64,000 nt of DNA from Phycisphaerales bacterium AB-hyl4 (GTDB taxonomy: Bacteria > Planctomycetota > Phycisphaerae > Phycisphaerales > Phycisphaeraceae): NCBI GenBank assembly GCA_041821185.1, contig JBGUBD010000005.1, positions 1 to 64,000 on the forward strand, given 5' to 3'. Shown in pieces: positions 44,821 to 53,333 of the stretch. The position numbers were made by a program, and so were the translations under genes. Below the pieces are notes generated by a model, which was not told the origin of the DNA, did no database searches, and worked only from the letters and a program-made list of their open reading frames with translations. Position 1 is the stretch's first letter. Each line of letters starts with the position of its first letter.

Positions 44821-45492
44821 ATGCGGTACTACGCAGGGCCCGGACACGAAGAAACACGGGTGGAAGAGTTCGCCAGCGTCCTCACGCACGGGCTCGGCGT
44901 GGTGCTGGCGATCGCAGCGCTGGCGATGATGCTGCACTACGCGCTGCTGCAAGGCGATGCGTGGCATGTCGTCACGCTCGCGATCTTCGGCGCGTCGCTG
45001 GTGGCGGTCTACCTCGCGTCAACCTTGTATCACGCGGTGCTCTATCACCACCGCAGCGGCCCGCGCTGGCGGCGGGCGATGCGCATCTGCGACCATGCGT
45101 GCATCTACCTGTTGATCGCCGGCACGTACACGCCGTTCATGCTCGTGACCATCGGCGGGCCCTGGGGCTGGAGCATCTTCGGCGTCATGTGGGCGCTCGC
45201 GGCCACGGGCATCGTGCTCAAGCTTCGCTACACCGGCCAGTTCCCCATGGTCTCGACCGGCATCTATATCGCCATGGGCTGGATGGCGCTGGCCTGCGGC
45301 GGACAGGTGATCGAAGCCACGAGCACCGTGGGCCTCGCCTGGCTGGTGGCGGGCGGCGTGGCGTACACCGGCGGCGTGGCGTTCTACCTCTGGGACCACC
45401 TGCCGTTCAACCACGCGATCTGGCATCTGTTCGTCGTCGCGGGCAGCGCCTGCCATGTGACCGCGGCGTTTTATGATGTGCTGCCGGGGTGA
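44821..45492 (+). CDS. Hemolysin III/TrhA family membrane protein
   Basis: The 223-residue protein has seven predicted membrane helices from about 20 to 220. It carries the family histidines in STLYHAVLYHH, the ICDHACIYLLIAGTYTPF block, and HAIWHLFVVAGSACH near the end. The fold is that of PAQR receptors with a bound metal at the three histidines. Bacterial members (TrhA, YqfA) affect membrane energetics or fatty-acid homeostasis; a true hemolysin role is not implied. Confidence 0.9.
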   Translation: MRYYAGPGHEETRVEEFASVLTHGLGVVLAIAALAMMLHYALLQGDAWHVVTLAIFGASLVAVYLASTLYHAVLYHHRSGPRWRRAMRICDHACIYLLIAGTYTPFMLVTIGGPWGWSIFGVMWALAATGIVLKLRYTGQFPMVSTGIYIAMGWMALACGGQVIEATSTVGLAWLVAGGVAYTGGVAFYLWDHLPFNHAIWHLFVVAGSACHVTAAFYDVLPG

Positions 45493-45544
45493 GTCAGACG
45501 CGCCGGAAGGGGCTGGAAAATTCGACGATTTCACATCGAAAACA

Positions 45545-45573
45545 GTGGACCTTTTTCGTGTGTAAGGTAATAT
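45545..45573 (+). promoter_or_regulatory. Promoter of the structured RNA
   Basis: GTGGAC (45545-45550) and TAATAT (45568-45573) are separated by exactly 17 bases. Transcription would start at about G45581, the first base of the RNA called next. Confidence 0.65.
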
Positions 45574-45580
45574 ATGTGTA

Positions 45581-45711
45581 GAGGAAATCGGGGAAGGGAA
45601 ACAGAACCCTTCAGGCGGATACGGAACCCGATTTCCCAAATGATGCCCGCGCCGAAAAGAATAGGCAGGTGCCCAAGACCTCGAAATTCTTGATCGACGC
45701 GGGCTTTTTTT
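45581..45711 (+). ncRNA. Unassigned structured RNA of about 131 nt
   Basis: The 5' domain has a perfect 10-bp helix (45583-45592 with 45627-45636) topped by a second helix GAAGGG/CCCTTC (45593-45598 with 45607-45612), leaving a 14-base bulge AGGCGGATACGGAA. The 3' domain has GCCCGCG/CGCGGGC (45645-45651 with 45698-45704), an inner AAGAAT/ATTCTT helix, and ends in seven Ts, which makes it also the terminator. A good promoter precedes it. No open reading frame fits. It does not match the 6S, SRP, tmRNA or RNase P RNAs I know, but I could not search. It stands free: the next downstream gene is on the other strand. Confidence 0.65.
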
Positions 45712-45742
45712 GTGCGCGTTTCGCTTCATTTTTCGTGCTCAA

Positions 45743-45808
45743 TAGCCCCACGCGGGAGCGTAGGGTTGTGTACGTTCGCAGCCAACCCCACGCTTCCGCG
45801 TGGGGCTA
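45743..45808. repeat. Hairpin of TAGCCCCACGCG type
   Basis: TAGCCCCACGCGGGAGCGTAGGGTTG (split by mismatches) pairs with CAACCCCACGCTTCCGCGTGGGGCTA on the 3' side. The arms are about 26 bases with a 14-base loop. Confidence 0.75.
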
Positions 45809-45812
45809 CTTG

Positions 45813-46022
45813 TTATACGGTTTCAAGTTATTTCCAGCGCGTTTTCCCACTCCCTCTCCCTCCCAGGGAGAGGGCTGGGGTGAGGGTGAAACGGCTGCGA
45901 AGTTGAGGCCTATCAGCATGCTGTGTCGTGGATGGTGCGGGGGCTTCCGACCCTCACCCTGACCCTCTCCCTGGAAGGGAGAGGGAACCGGACGCGCTGG
46001 GATTAACTTCAAGCCGTATTAC
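45813..46022. repeat. Nested palindromic element of about 210 bp
   Basis: The outer arms (TATACGGTTTCAAGTTATTTCC at 45815 and the reverse complement of GGGATTAACTTCAAGCCGTATT ending 46020) match at about four of five positions. They enclose CCCTCTCCC/GGGAGAGGG and CCCTCACCC-type stretches, a sequence seen widely in bacterial intergenic regions. It fills the gap before the rluB 3' end. Confidence 0.7.
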
Positions 46023-46068
46023 TTGTTACTGCTTGATGAGCACGAGCGAGAATGTCGCTTGAGCCGCC

Positions 46069-46995
46069 TCAGTGCATCCCCGCTTCGCGGTAGAGCGCCT
46101 GCCGTTCGCGCGCGTCGAGCAGTCGCCACTGGCCGACGCCGAGGCCCTTGAGTTGCAGCGGGCCGATGGCCATGCGTTTGAGCCTGCGGACCTTGTACCC
46201 CAGCCGGGCGAGCAGTCGGCGGATCTCACGGTTCTGCCCTTCGCGCAAAGTGATCGCCAGCGTCGTGCGGTCGCCGCGGGCGCGGTCGCGTTCGAAGCCG
46301 AGGATGCGAACCTGCTCGACGCTGGCACGCTTGGCACGCGGCGACGGCCCGCCCGGTTTGCCCGGCGGCCCCGGGCGACGTGGCGCGTCACCGCGATCGG
46401 GCGCAGCGAGGAACAGGCCCTTCTTCATCGCGACAAGGTCGTTCGCGTCGAGCTTGCCGCGAATCGAGACGCGGTATTGCTTGGTCACGCCATAGCGGGG
46501 GTGGGTGAGGCGGTTGGCCAGTTCGCCGTCGTCGGTCAGCAGCATGAGGCCGGTCGAGTCCGCGTCGAGCCTGCCGACGGGGTACAGCCGGGCGTGGCCG
46601 GGCAGGTCGACGAGGTCGAGCACGGTCTTGCGCTGCTCGGGGTCATCGGTGGTGGAGATGACATTGCGTGGCTTGTGCAGCATGACGTACGTGTGGCGGG
46701 CCGTACGGCGGTCGGTCTTTCGCGGGCGTGGCAGCGGTTGGCCGTCTACTTCAATGCGATCGTTCGCCGGGTCGACCCACGCGGGCAGCTCGCGCACGGG
46801 CGTGCCGTTGACGCGCACGCGGCCCTCTTCGATCAACGTCTCGCACGCTCTTCGGGAGGCGACGCCCGCCTCGGCCATCGCCTTTTGCAGCCGAATGCCG
46901 CGCGACGCATCGCGCAAGTCGCCGGCCGTGTCCGCTTTGGCGTGGTCGCGGCTGCGGGCGTGGGCAGGTTTGTCATGGTCACGGCTGTCGGGCAT
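46069..46995 (-). CDS. rluB: Ribosomal large subunit pseudouridine synthase (RluB/RsuA family)
   Basis: The 308-residue protein has an S4 RNA-binding domain (GIRLQKAMAEAGVASRRACETLIEEGRVRVNG) and the RsuA-type catalytic domain with the aspartate in GRLDADSTGLMLLTDDG. An inserted Pro/Gly-rich loop (PRRPGPPGKPGGPSPRAK) lies in the second half. The C-terminal GQNREIRRLLARLGYKVRRLKR block is typical. AAAGGA stands before ATG 46995, which I prefer to ATG 47022. Which rRNA position is modified cannot be read from the sequence. Confidence 0.9.
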   Translation of the reverse strand: MPDSRDHDKPAHARSRDHAKADTAGDLRDASRGIRLQKAMAEAGVASRRACETLIEEGRVRVNGTPVRELPAWVDPANDRIEVDGQPLPRPRKTDRRTARHTYVMLHKPRNVISTTDDPEQRKTVLDLVDLPGHARLYPVGRLDADSTGLMLLTDDGELANRLTHPRYGVTKQYRVSIRGKLDANDLVAMKKGLFLAAPDRGDAPRRPGPPGKPGGPSPRAKRASVEQVRILGFERDRARGDRTTLAITLREGQNREIRRLLARLGYKVRRLKRMAIGPLQLKGLGVGQWRLLDARERQALYREAGMH

Positions 46996-47106
46996 GCGGT
47001 CCTTTCGGGGCCATTGCTTCATACGGATCGCGACGGAGCGCGAACCTCCTGCCAGATGCTAGTCACGTTGCTGGCAAATCAACACTCGAAAATCATCGAT
47101 CGTCAC

Positions 47107-47844
47107 TCAATCAAACTCATCGCCCCGGAACATCGAGCCAAGATAGAGCTTTTTCACCTGCTCGTTGTTCACGATTTCCTTCGGCGTGCCCTCCGCGAAG
47201 ACCTTGCCTTCGAAAATCACATACGCTCGGTCCACGATCTCCAGCGTCCGCTGGACGTTGTGGTCGGTCACGAGCATGGCGATATGGTGTTCGTCGCGCA
47301 GTCGGCGGACCTCGGCCTGGAGCTCTTCCACCGCGACCGGGTCGACGCCGGAGAACGGCTCATCGAGCAGGATAAGCGAGGGCTCGCTGATGAGGGCGCG
47401 GGCGATTTCCAGCTTCCGCCGTTCGCCGCCGGAGAGCGTGCGGGCCTGTTGCTTGCGGTTCTTAGTCAGGTCGAACTGGGCCATCAACTCCTCCGCCCGC
47501 TGCTTGCGTTCCGCGCGGCGGAGCGGGCGGGTTTCGAGGATGGCCATCAGATTCTGCTCGACGGTGAGGCGTTGGAAGACGCTGGGCTCCTGGGCGAGGT
47601 AGCCCATGCCACGCTGAGCGCGCTGGTACATCGGCAGCTTGGTCACGTCCTGGCCGTTGAAGATGACCTGGCCCTGGTCGGGGCTGATCATGCCCACGGT
47701 CATGCGGAAGCTGGTGGTCTTGCCCGCGCCGTTTCGCCCGAGCAGGCCGACGATCTCGCCCTCCGCCACGTCGAAGGAGACGTGGTTGACGACCGTTCGG
47801 CCGCTGTACTGCTTCACCAGATTGTTGGCTTTGAGAATGTACAC
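47107..47844 (-). CDS. lptB: Lipopolysaccharide export ATPase LptB
   Basis: LptB powers extraction of lipopolysaccharide from the inner membrane in the LptBFGC complex. The 245-residue protein has Walker [10 protein letters not shown] (36-44), signature [15 protein letters not shown], Walker [14 protein letters not shown] and the H-loop TDHNVQ. The [41 protein letters not shown] segment is diagnostic of LptB. Its presence implies a diderm envelope with exported lipopolysaccharide. LptA, C, F and G genes are not in the window. Confidence 0.93.
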   Translation of the reverse strand: MYILKANNLVKQYSGRTVVNHVSFDVAEGEIVGLLGRNGAGKTTSFRMTVGMISPDQGQVIFNGQDVTKLPMYQRAQRGMGYLAQEPSVFQRLTVEQNLMAILETRPLRRAERKQRAEELMAQFDLTKNRKQQARTLSGGERRKLEIARALISEPSLILLDEPFSGVDPVAVEELQAEVRRLRDEHHIAMLVTDHNVQRTLEIVDRAYVIFEGKVFAEGTPKEIVNNEQVKKLYLGSMFRGDEFD

Positions 47845-47986
47845 GCCGTGGATGATAACGAAATCGCCCGCGTTGCCCGAACCGGCCGACGCCGTACCTT
47901 GCAGCCGCTGCGCCCAACCGGTAAAAAAGGCCCGGCAGTTGATCGCGATTCGCCACGACAGGCTTTCTCACACAAGGACCATCACC

Positions 47987-48769
47987 ATGGCCGACCAGCC
48001 CATCCGCGTCACCGTCTGGCATGAGCACGTCCACGAAAAGAAGAACAAAGTCGTTGCTGACCTCTACCCCGACGGCATGCACGCCGTCATGAAGGCCGGC
48101 ATCGAGGAATACCTCGGTTCGCAGGTCAAAGTCGGCACCGCGCTGCTCGAACAACCCGAGCATGGCCTGACCCAGGAAGTGCTCGACAACACCGACGTGC
48201 TCACCTGGTGGGGGCACCGGGCACACAACGAAGTCGACGACGAAATCGTCGATCGCGTCTACAAGCGCGTGCTCGAAGGCATGGGCCTCATCGTCCTGCA
48301 CTCCGGCCATTACGCGAAAATCTTCAAGAAACTCATGGGCACCGGCTGCGGCCTGAAGTGGCGCGAAGCCGCTGAAAAAGAACGACTCTGGGTCGTCAAC
48401 CCCGGACACCCCATCGTCGACGGACTCGACGAATACTTCGAACTCGAACACACCGAAATGTATGGCGAACTGTTCGACATCCCCACGCCCGACGAACTGA
48501 TCTTCATCAGCTGGTTCGAAGGCGGCGAAGTCTTCCGTTCCGGCTGCACCTGGACCCGCGGCAAGGGCAAAGTCTTCTACTTCCGCCCCGGCCACGAAAC
48601 GTTCCCCATCTACTACGACAAAAACGTCCGCAAAGTGCTCGCCAACGGCGTGAAGTACGTCGCCCCCCGCACGGGCAGCCCCTACTCGCTCAAGGCCCCG
48701 AACATCGACAAACCGCTGAGCCCGATCAACAGCACGCACGAAGTCGACGAATCGCTGCACCAACACTGA
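47987..48769 (+). CDS. ThuA-like family protein (trehalose utilisation type)
   Basis: The 260-residue protein starts [15 protein letters not shown] and continues with [50 protein letters not shown] and [27 protein letters not shown], all of the ThuA class I glutamine amidotransferase-like family. These proteins occur in sugar catabolism clusters; ThuA itself acts in trehalose or disaccharide 3-keto pathways. The reaction of this member is not known. AAGGA stands about eight bases before the ATG. Confidence 0.85.
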   Translation: MADQPIRVTVWHEHVHEKKNKVVADLYPDGMHAVMKAGIEEYLGSQVKVGTALLEQPEHGLTQEVLDNTDVLTWWGHRAHNEVDDEIVDRVYKRVLEGMGLIVLHSGHYAKIFKKLMGTGCGLKWREAAEKERLWVVNPGHPIVDGLDEYFELEHTEMYGELFDIPTPDELIFISWFEGGEVFRSGCTWTRGKGKVFYFRPGHETFPIYYDKNVRKVLANGVKYVAPRTGSPYSLKAPNIDKPLSPINSTHEVDESLHQH

Positions 48770-48805
48770 TTGTGCGTTCAGCTCACGCGAATCCGCAACC
48801 CGAGG

Positions 48806-49318
48806 TCAGTTGACCGGCGCGGGCGATTCGCTGCGCATCTGGCATCGGCCCGTGCCGCGGCAGACGTCGCATTCGTCCACCTTGCCCGCGACGTGCGAAA
48901 GGCAATAGTCGATCCGCGACGCGATCAACTCGCACATCAGCGGATGCAGCCCGATCGGCGCCGCCACCATGTGCGGCACGTCCGGATGAGCCTTGCCCGC
49001 CTCCGCGGTGAGGTGCGGGATATCTTTGTTCCAATGCCGACCCGGTGCGAGAAAGTAAGGCGACACCACCACCCGCTTCGCGCCCCGCTCAACGCAACGG
49101 TCAAACGCCGTGGCGATCGAAGGCTCGGCCAACTCCATGTGCGCCGGCTCGACAATCGCGTAACGCATCGTCTTGCGGAACATCGCCACGAAGTCTTCGA
49201 GCATCTCGTTCGACTCGGCTCGGCGGGAGCCGTGGTCAACAATGATGATGCCAGTCTCGGCAAGCTCGGCGTCGCTCGGCCGAGGCACGTCAGATGGGGC
49301 AGGGCTGTGCATAGTCAT
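48806..49318 (-). CDS. CbiX/SirB-type chelatase with a cysteine-rich tail
   Basis: The 170-residue protein has the single-domain CbiX fold: IIIVDHGSRRAESNE with His29, and SPYFLAPGRHWNKDIP with His95, the two metal-site histidines. Such enzymes insert cobalt or iron into sirohydrochlorin, for B12 or siroheme. The C-terminal tail carries CDVCRGTGRCQ (C150, C153, C159), which could hold a metal or cluster. Siroheme from this enzyme would feed the decarboxylase at 520; cobalt insertion would serve B12 for the protein at 34523. The ATG at 49318 was chosen because upstream residues are not family-like. Confidence 0.85.
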   Translation of the reverse strand: MTMHSPAPSDVPRPSDAELAETGIIIVDHGSRRAESNEMLEDFVAMFRKTMRYAIVEPAHMELAEPSIATAFDRCVERGAKRVVVSPYFLAPGRHWNKDIPHLTAEAGKAHPDVPHMVAAPIGLHPLMCELIASRIDYCLSHVAGKVDECDVCRGTGRCQMRSESPAPVN

Positions 49319-49359
49319 ACATTTTAGCCAGCGAACAACACGGCGGAAATATTCCAACC

Positions 49360-50838
49360 TCACGCAAGCCGTTTGCTCGCCGTCGTGCCTTCCGACCCCG
49401 TGCGAACGTCGTAGCCCGCGTCGTCGAGCTCCTGCCGCAGGCGGTCCGCGGTCGCGTAGTCCTTTTGCTTGCGGGCTGCGTCGATGTCGGCACACTTGGC
49501 CATGACATCATCATCACCCTGCCCGCCCGCCTCCGTCGGCAGAACGCCGAGCACCGCATCGAACCGCCGCAGCACCGCCAGCGCCGTCGCCGCGTCCGCG
49601 TCCGGCTCGCGCAGATACTCGAACGCCACCGCGATCGCCCCCGCCACGTTCAAGTCATCCGCCAGCGCTGCGACAAACCGCCGCACCGCGTCATGATCAT
49701 CCCCCACCTCGACCGCTGCATCGCCTGCCTTGCGCTCGAACCCCGCCGCCGCGTCGCGCAGCTTCTGCACAGCGCTCGCGGAATCTTCCAATCCCTTCAT
49801 CGTGAAGTTCATGTTCGAGCGATAGTGCGCCTTCATCAGCTCATAGCGAATCACCACCGGGTCGACGCCCTTCGCGAGCAGGTCGCGGACCGTGAAGAAG
49901 TTGCCCTTGCTTTTGGACATCTTCTGGCCTTCGACCAGCAGGAACCGCGTGTGCATCCAGTAGCGGGCGAAGTGGGCCTTGCCCGTATAGCTGCACGACT
50001 GGGCGATTTCGCATTCATGGTGCGGGAAGATGTTGTCTTCGCCGCCGGTGTGGATGTCGATCTGCTCGCGATCGTGCAGCTTCAGCGCCATCGCCGAGCA
50101 CTCGATATGCCAACCCGGATACCCTTCGCCGAACCGCGACGGCCACTTCATGATGTGCTTCGTGTCCGGCTTCCACAGCAGGAAGTCGGCCGGGTGTCGC
50201 TTGCCCGCCTGATGCTGCTGGTCGATGCGGCCGCCCGCGCCGCCGCGCAGCTTGTCCAGCGTATTGCCCGACAGCTTGCCGTAGTCGGGAAACTTCTCCA
50301 CGCTGAAGTAGACCGCGCCGTCGCCCGCCACGTACGCATGCCCGTCGTCCACCAGCTTGCCGATGATGGTGAGCATCTGCTCGATGTGATCCGTCGCTCG
50401 CGGCAACTGCGTCGGCTCGTCGGCGACCTTCAGCTTCAACTGCTGCGAATCCTCAATGAACGCCTTCGTGTAAAACGCAGCGATCTGGTACGGATCGTTC
50501 GGGTCTGCCACATCGTCGCGCGTCAGCGAGCCGGCCTTCTTCGCTTCCTTCATGCGGGCCATCGCGACCTGCATCTTGTCTTCGCCCGCGCCGTCGGCCA
50601 GCTGATCCTCGGTCATGTGGCCGACGTCGGTGATGTTCATCACCTGCCGAACGTCATAGCCCGCCAGTTCGAGAAACCGCCGCAGCACGTCCGCAAACAC
50701 AAACGCACGAAAATTGCCGATGTGCGCAAAGTCGTACACCGTCGGCCCGCAGTTGTACATCGTCACCACGCCAGGCTCGATCGGCTCGAACGGCTCCACG
50801 CGATGCGTCAACGTGTTGTAAAACGTGATTCCCATCAT
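49360..50838 (-). CDS. cysS: Cysteinyl-tRNA synthetase
   Basis: The 492-residue class I synthetase charges tRNA-Cys. Zinc and cysteine recognition residues include Cys30 in YNCGPTVYD, HIECSAM and HHECEIAQS. The HIGH motif is HIGN at 39-42 and the second signature is KMSKSKGNF. The DALR-type C-terminus follows. ATG at 50838 or 50835 starts the protein. The first residue choice changes only one amino acid. Confidence 0.96.
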   Translation of the reverse strand: MMGITFYNTLTHRVEPFEPIEPGVVTMYNCGPTVYDFAHIGNFRAFVFADVLRRFLELAGYDVRQVMNITDVGHMTEDQLADGAGEDKMQVAMARMKEAKKAGSLTRDDVADPNDPYQIAAFYTKAFIEDSQQLKLKVADEPTQLPRATDHIEQMLTIIGKLVDDGHAYVAGDGAVYFSVEKFPDYGKLSGNTLDKLRGGAGGRIDQQHQAGKRHPADFLLWKPDTKHIMKWPSRFGEGYPGWHIECSAMALKLHDREQIDIHTGGEDNIFPHHECEIAQSCSYTGKAHFARYWMHTRFLLVEGQKMSKSKGNFFTVRDLLAKGVDPVVIRYELMKAHYRSNMNFTMKGLEDSASAVQKLRDAAAGFERKAGDAAVEVGDDHDAVRRFVAALADDLNVAGAIAVAFEYLREPDADAATALAVLRRFDAVLGVLPTEAGGQGDDDVMAKCADIDAARKQKDYATADRLRQELDDAGYDVRTGSEGTTASKRLA

Positions 50839-50892
50839 CGGCGAATTGTAGCAGTTCCGGACGCGCCTATAACTCTCCCGGGAGGCACCGCC

Positions 50893-51039
50893 ATGCTCGA
50901 CTCACGACCCTTCGCCATCGGCGCCGCGATCAGCTTGACATTGACCGCCCTGCTCGTCGGCCTCGCGCTCGTCGTCCGCGCCCTGCGCAACATCAACCTC
51001 ACCCTCATGCTCTCGCTGCGACGCGATACCGACATTTAA
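50893..51039 (+). CDS. Small single-pass membrane protein (48 residues)
   Basis: The peptide has one strong membrane helix (about 8-31, IGAAISLTLTALLVGLALVV) and a short basic, then polar tail (RALRNINLTLMLSLRRDTDI). A near-ideal ribosome site (GGGAGG) lies seven bases before the ATG, and a GC-rich hairpin follows directly after the stop, so this looks like a real, isolated small gene. Function unknown. Confidence 0.7.
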   Translation: MLDSRPFAIGAAISLTLTALLVGLALVVRALRNINLTLMLSLRRDTDI

Positions 51040-51059
51040 CCCCCGCGCCCACGCGGGGG
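51040..51059 (+). terminator. Terminator hairpin of the small membrane protein gene
   Basis: CCCCCGCG and CGCGGGGG form an 8-bp stem with a 4-base loop, starting directly after the stop codon. Only a short CATTT follows. Confidence 0.7.
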
Positions 51060-51079
51060 CATTTCCGAGGGCGCTCCAG

Positions 51080-51213
51080 TACGACAACGCGGGTTCACAC
51101 TTGCAACATTTAGCCGCGGTGCTCGCACCGCGCTCTTCGGCTCGATGGGACCGAACGCGCGGGCCAAGGCCCGCGGCTAAATGAGGTGCGGGATCGAACC
51201 CACCTTGCCGTAC
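51080..51213 (+). repeat. Dispersed element with terminal inverted repeats, copy B
   Basis: The left end TACGACAACGCGGGTT and right end AACCCACCTTGCCGTA are inverted repeats (13 of 16 match). The core 51108-51182 runs from ATTTAGCCGCGGTGC to CCCGCGGCTAAAT. The right end touches the stop codon of the CorC-type gene. Confidence 0.85.
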
Positions 51214-52496
51214 TAACTGTCCCCCGCGCGCGAGTCCACCTCCGCACGTTCAATACGCACACGGCGGACCTTCGTCCGCTCCACATCCGTCACGATGAAA
51301 CGCATGTTCTCAAACTCGAAGCTTTCGCCCTGCTCCGGGATGTGGCCGAGCGTGGAGAACACGAAGCCGCCGAGCGTGTCGTAGTCTTCATCTTCGGGCA
51401 GCTCGACGTCGAGCGCGTCGTTCAGATCGCCGATGCGGATGCGGGCGTCCACATCCGACGTATGCTCATCCACCTGCTCGATAGGCGACGCCGGTTCCAG
51501 CGGTTCATATTCGTCCTGAATCTCGCCGACGATTTCTTCGAGGATGTCTTCAATGGTGACCAGGCCCGCCGTCCCGCCGTACTCATCGAGCACGATGGCC
51601 ATGTGCACCTTCCGCTGCTTGAACTCGCCCAGCAGCTCGCGCACCGACTTGCTCTCGGGTACGAGGAACGCATCGCGGAGGCAGGCCCGCAGGTCGAAAA
51701 TCTCGTCGCCGTTCTCGACAAAGCGGATCAGGTCTTTCGCGTAGAGGATGCCCACGATGTTGTCGAGGTTTTCCTCGTACACCGGGATTCGGCTATGCCC
51801 GACCTCAATGATCGCCTGCTTCACTTCCGTCAACGTGCTGGTGACGGAAACGCCGCATACGTCGGTGCGCGGCGTCATGATCTCGCCCGCGGTGGTGGTG
51901 GGCAGCTCGAACACCGCTTCGAGCATTTCCTTCTGCGCTTCGTCCACTTCCCCGCTGGCCGACTCATGTTCTTCGACAACGGAGAGCACCTGGTCGGAGA
52001 TGGCGTTTTCCTCGTCCGGCTGCTCGCTCGCGCCGGAGATCCGCCGAACGATCGGGTCGACCACGTGCAGCGCCACCGTCAACGGCTTGAACACCGTGAG
52101 CAACACGTTCAGCAGCGGGATCGAGCCCACGACGATCTCTTCCCGTCGATACCGCGACCAACTGAACGGAATCGCCACCGCGAAGACACTCACCAGCACG
52201 CCGGCGATAAGAAACGCGAGCGTGTAATGCAGCACCGGCGGCTGATCGCGAAAGTAGCGCTCGACCACGTAAAACGTCGCCAGCAGTGCGACCAGGTTCG
52301 CCCCCGTGCGCAGCGCCCCCGTGAGCAGAATCAACTGCGACGTCCGCGCGACCAGCGGCTCGAGGCGGTCGAGCTTGCCGCGCTCGTCCAGCATGTCTGC
52401 GAGGCGCTTGCGCGAGTAGCTTTTCAAGGCCGTGCTGCACGCAGCAAAATAGCCAGCGACGAACAGGGCAATGATGGCAATCCAGATTACGGGCAC
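51213..52496 (-). CDS. CorC/HlyC-type membrane protein with CNNM and CBS domains
   Basis: The 427-residue protein has an N-terminal membrane region (helices at about 2-22, 55-80, 90-115 and 120-145) of the CNNM type. A CBS pair follows at about 205-330 (GEIMTPRTDVCGVSVTSTL, VLDEYGGTAGLVTIEDILEEIVGEIQDEYE), then a CorC/HlyC transporter-associated domain at about 345-425. Such proteins export Mg2+ or Co2+ or act in heavy-metal tolerance. The 3' end abuts a dispersed element. Confidence 0.92.
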   Translation of the reverse strand: MPVIWIAIIALFVAGYFAACSTALKSYSRKRLADMLDERGKLDRLEPLVARTSQLILLTGALRTGANLVALLATFYVVERYFRDQPPVLHYTLAFLIAGVLVSVFAVAIPFSWSRYRREEIVVGSIPLLNVLLTVFKPLTVALHVVDPIVRRISGASEQPDEENAISDQVLSVVEEHESASGEVDEAQKEMLEAVFELPTTTAGEIMTPRTDVCGVSVTSTLTEVKQAIIEVGHSRIPVYEENLDNIVGILYAKDLIRFVENGDEIFDLRACLRDAFLVPESKSVRELLGEFKQRKVHMAIVLDEYGGTAGLVTIEDILEEIVGEIQDEYEPLEPASPIEQVDEHTSDVDARIRIGDLNDALDVELPEDEDYDTLGGFVFSTLGHIPEQGESFEFENMRFIVTDVERTKVRRVRIERAEVDSRAGDS

Positions 52497-52570
52497 CGCG
52501 GTCTTCTCCGAGCAACCTTCAAATCCGAAGCCTCATGACGTACTGCATGAGCCCTCGGCTTCGTCGGCCG

Positions 52571-53074
52571 CTAGCTTGCTTCACCTTGCCTGCCGAACAC
52601 CGCACCCAGGCCCACCGCCTGGAGCAGCTGATCTTCGCGAGCGTGCATGCGCTGATACGCCTGTTCGTCGTGGTCATCTTCCCCGAGCAGGTGCAGCAGG
52701 CCATGCAACGCATAGAGCAGCGCTTCGACGCGCGGCGCGTGGCCGCGAGCGTCGGCCTGTCGGCGGGCTTCGTCGAGGCAGACGACAATGTCCCCCTCCA
52801 CCACCGCCGGGCCGTTTGGCGTGGGCCCGACATCGTCCGACAAATCAAACGTCAGCACGTCCGTCGTGCCCGGGACGCCAGCGTACTGCTCGTGCATCTC
52901 GCTCATCTTCGCATCATCCACCGCCAGCACGGTCAGCTCACCCCCGCGCACGCCCGCCCGCACCGCCAGCTCGCGCAGCATCGCCTCCAGCCAGCCGACC
53001 ACCGGCGGGTCAACGTCGGCCGTCTCCAGCAACAGGCGAACCGTCGGCCCGGCTGCCGTGTCAGGGGCTTGCAT
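52571..53074 (-). CDS. ybeY: Endoribonuclease YbeY (16S rRNA maturation)
   Basis: YbeY is a metal-dependent RNase that matures the 3' end of 16S rRNA and takes part in ribosome quality control. The 167-residue protein has the zinc site in HGLLHLLGEDDH and the upstream GTTDVLTFDLSDD block. ATG 53074 gives a normal family length. A longer frame from GTG 53329 would add an 85-residue Pro/Ala-rich extension, which I consider unlikely. It is followed by the CorC-type gene, a common pairing in bacteria. Confidence 0.88.
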   Translation of the reverse strand: MQAPDTAAGPTVRLLLETADVDPPVVGWLEAMLRELAVRAGVRGGELTVLAVDDAKMSEMHEQYAGVPGTTDVLTFDLSDDVGPTPNGPAVVEGDIVVCLDEARRQADARGHAPRVEALLYALHGLLHLLGEDDHDEQAYQRMHAREDQLLQAVGLGAVFGRQGEAS

Positions 53075-53333
53075 GTCAGGGGTATCGCCAGCCGCGAAGC
53101 CGTCCGTCGCGGGTCTGCGACTCAGAGGGTCATCGCCCGCCGGCGCGGGGTCGCCTTCGGCCGGGGTCGTCCGGTCGCCGGCGGCGGATCGAGATGGTGC
53201 GGATTCGGACAAAGCCTCTTTCAACGTCCCCGGGGCGTGTTGCGCGACGATAACTCTATTCCCAATCGCCCGCCAAGCCAACCCCAACAGGCCACTTTCC
53301 CCCCGACCGCTGGATTCGAGGTCGCCCACGCCG

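Noticed and set aside
45581..45711. Naming the structured RNA as 6S or SRP RNA
   Set aside because: It lacks the large central bubble of 6S RNA and the conserved GGAA loop and AGCAGCC stretch of SRP RNA.
52571..53329. A longer YbeY starting at GTG 53329
   Set aside because: The extra 85 residues are Pro/Ala/Asp-rich and outside the family; ATG 53074 gives the normal length.
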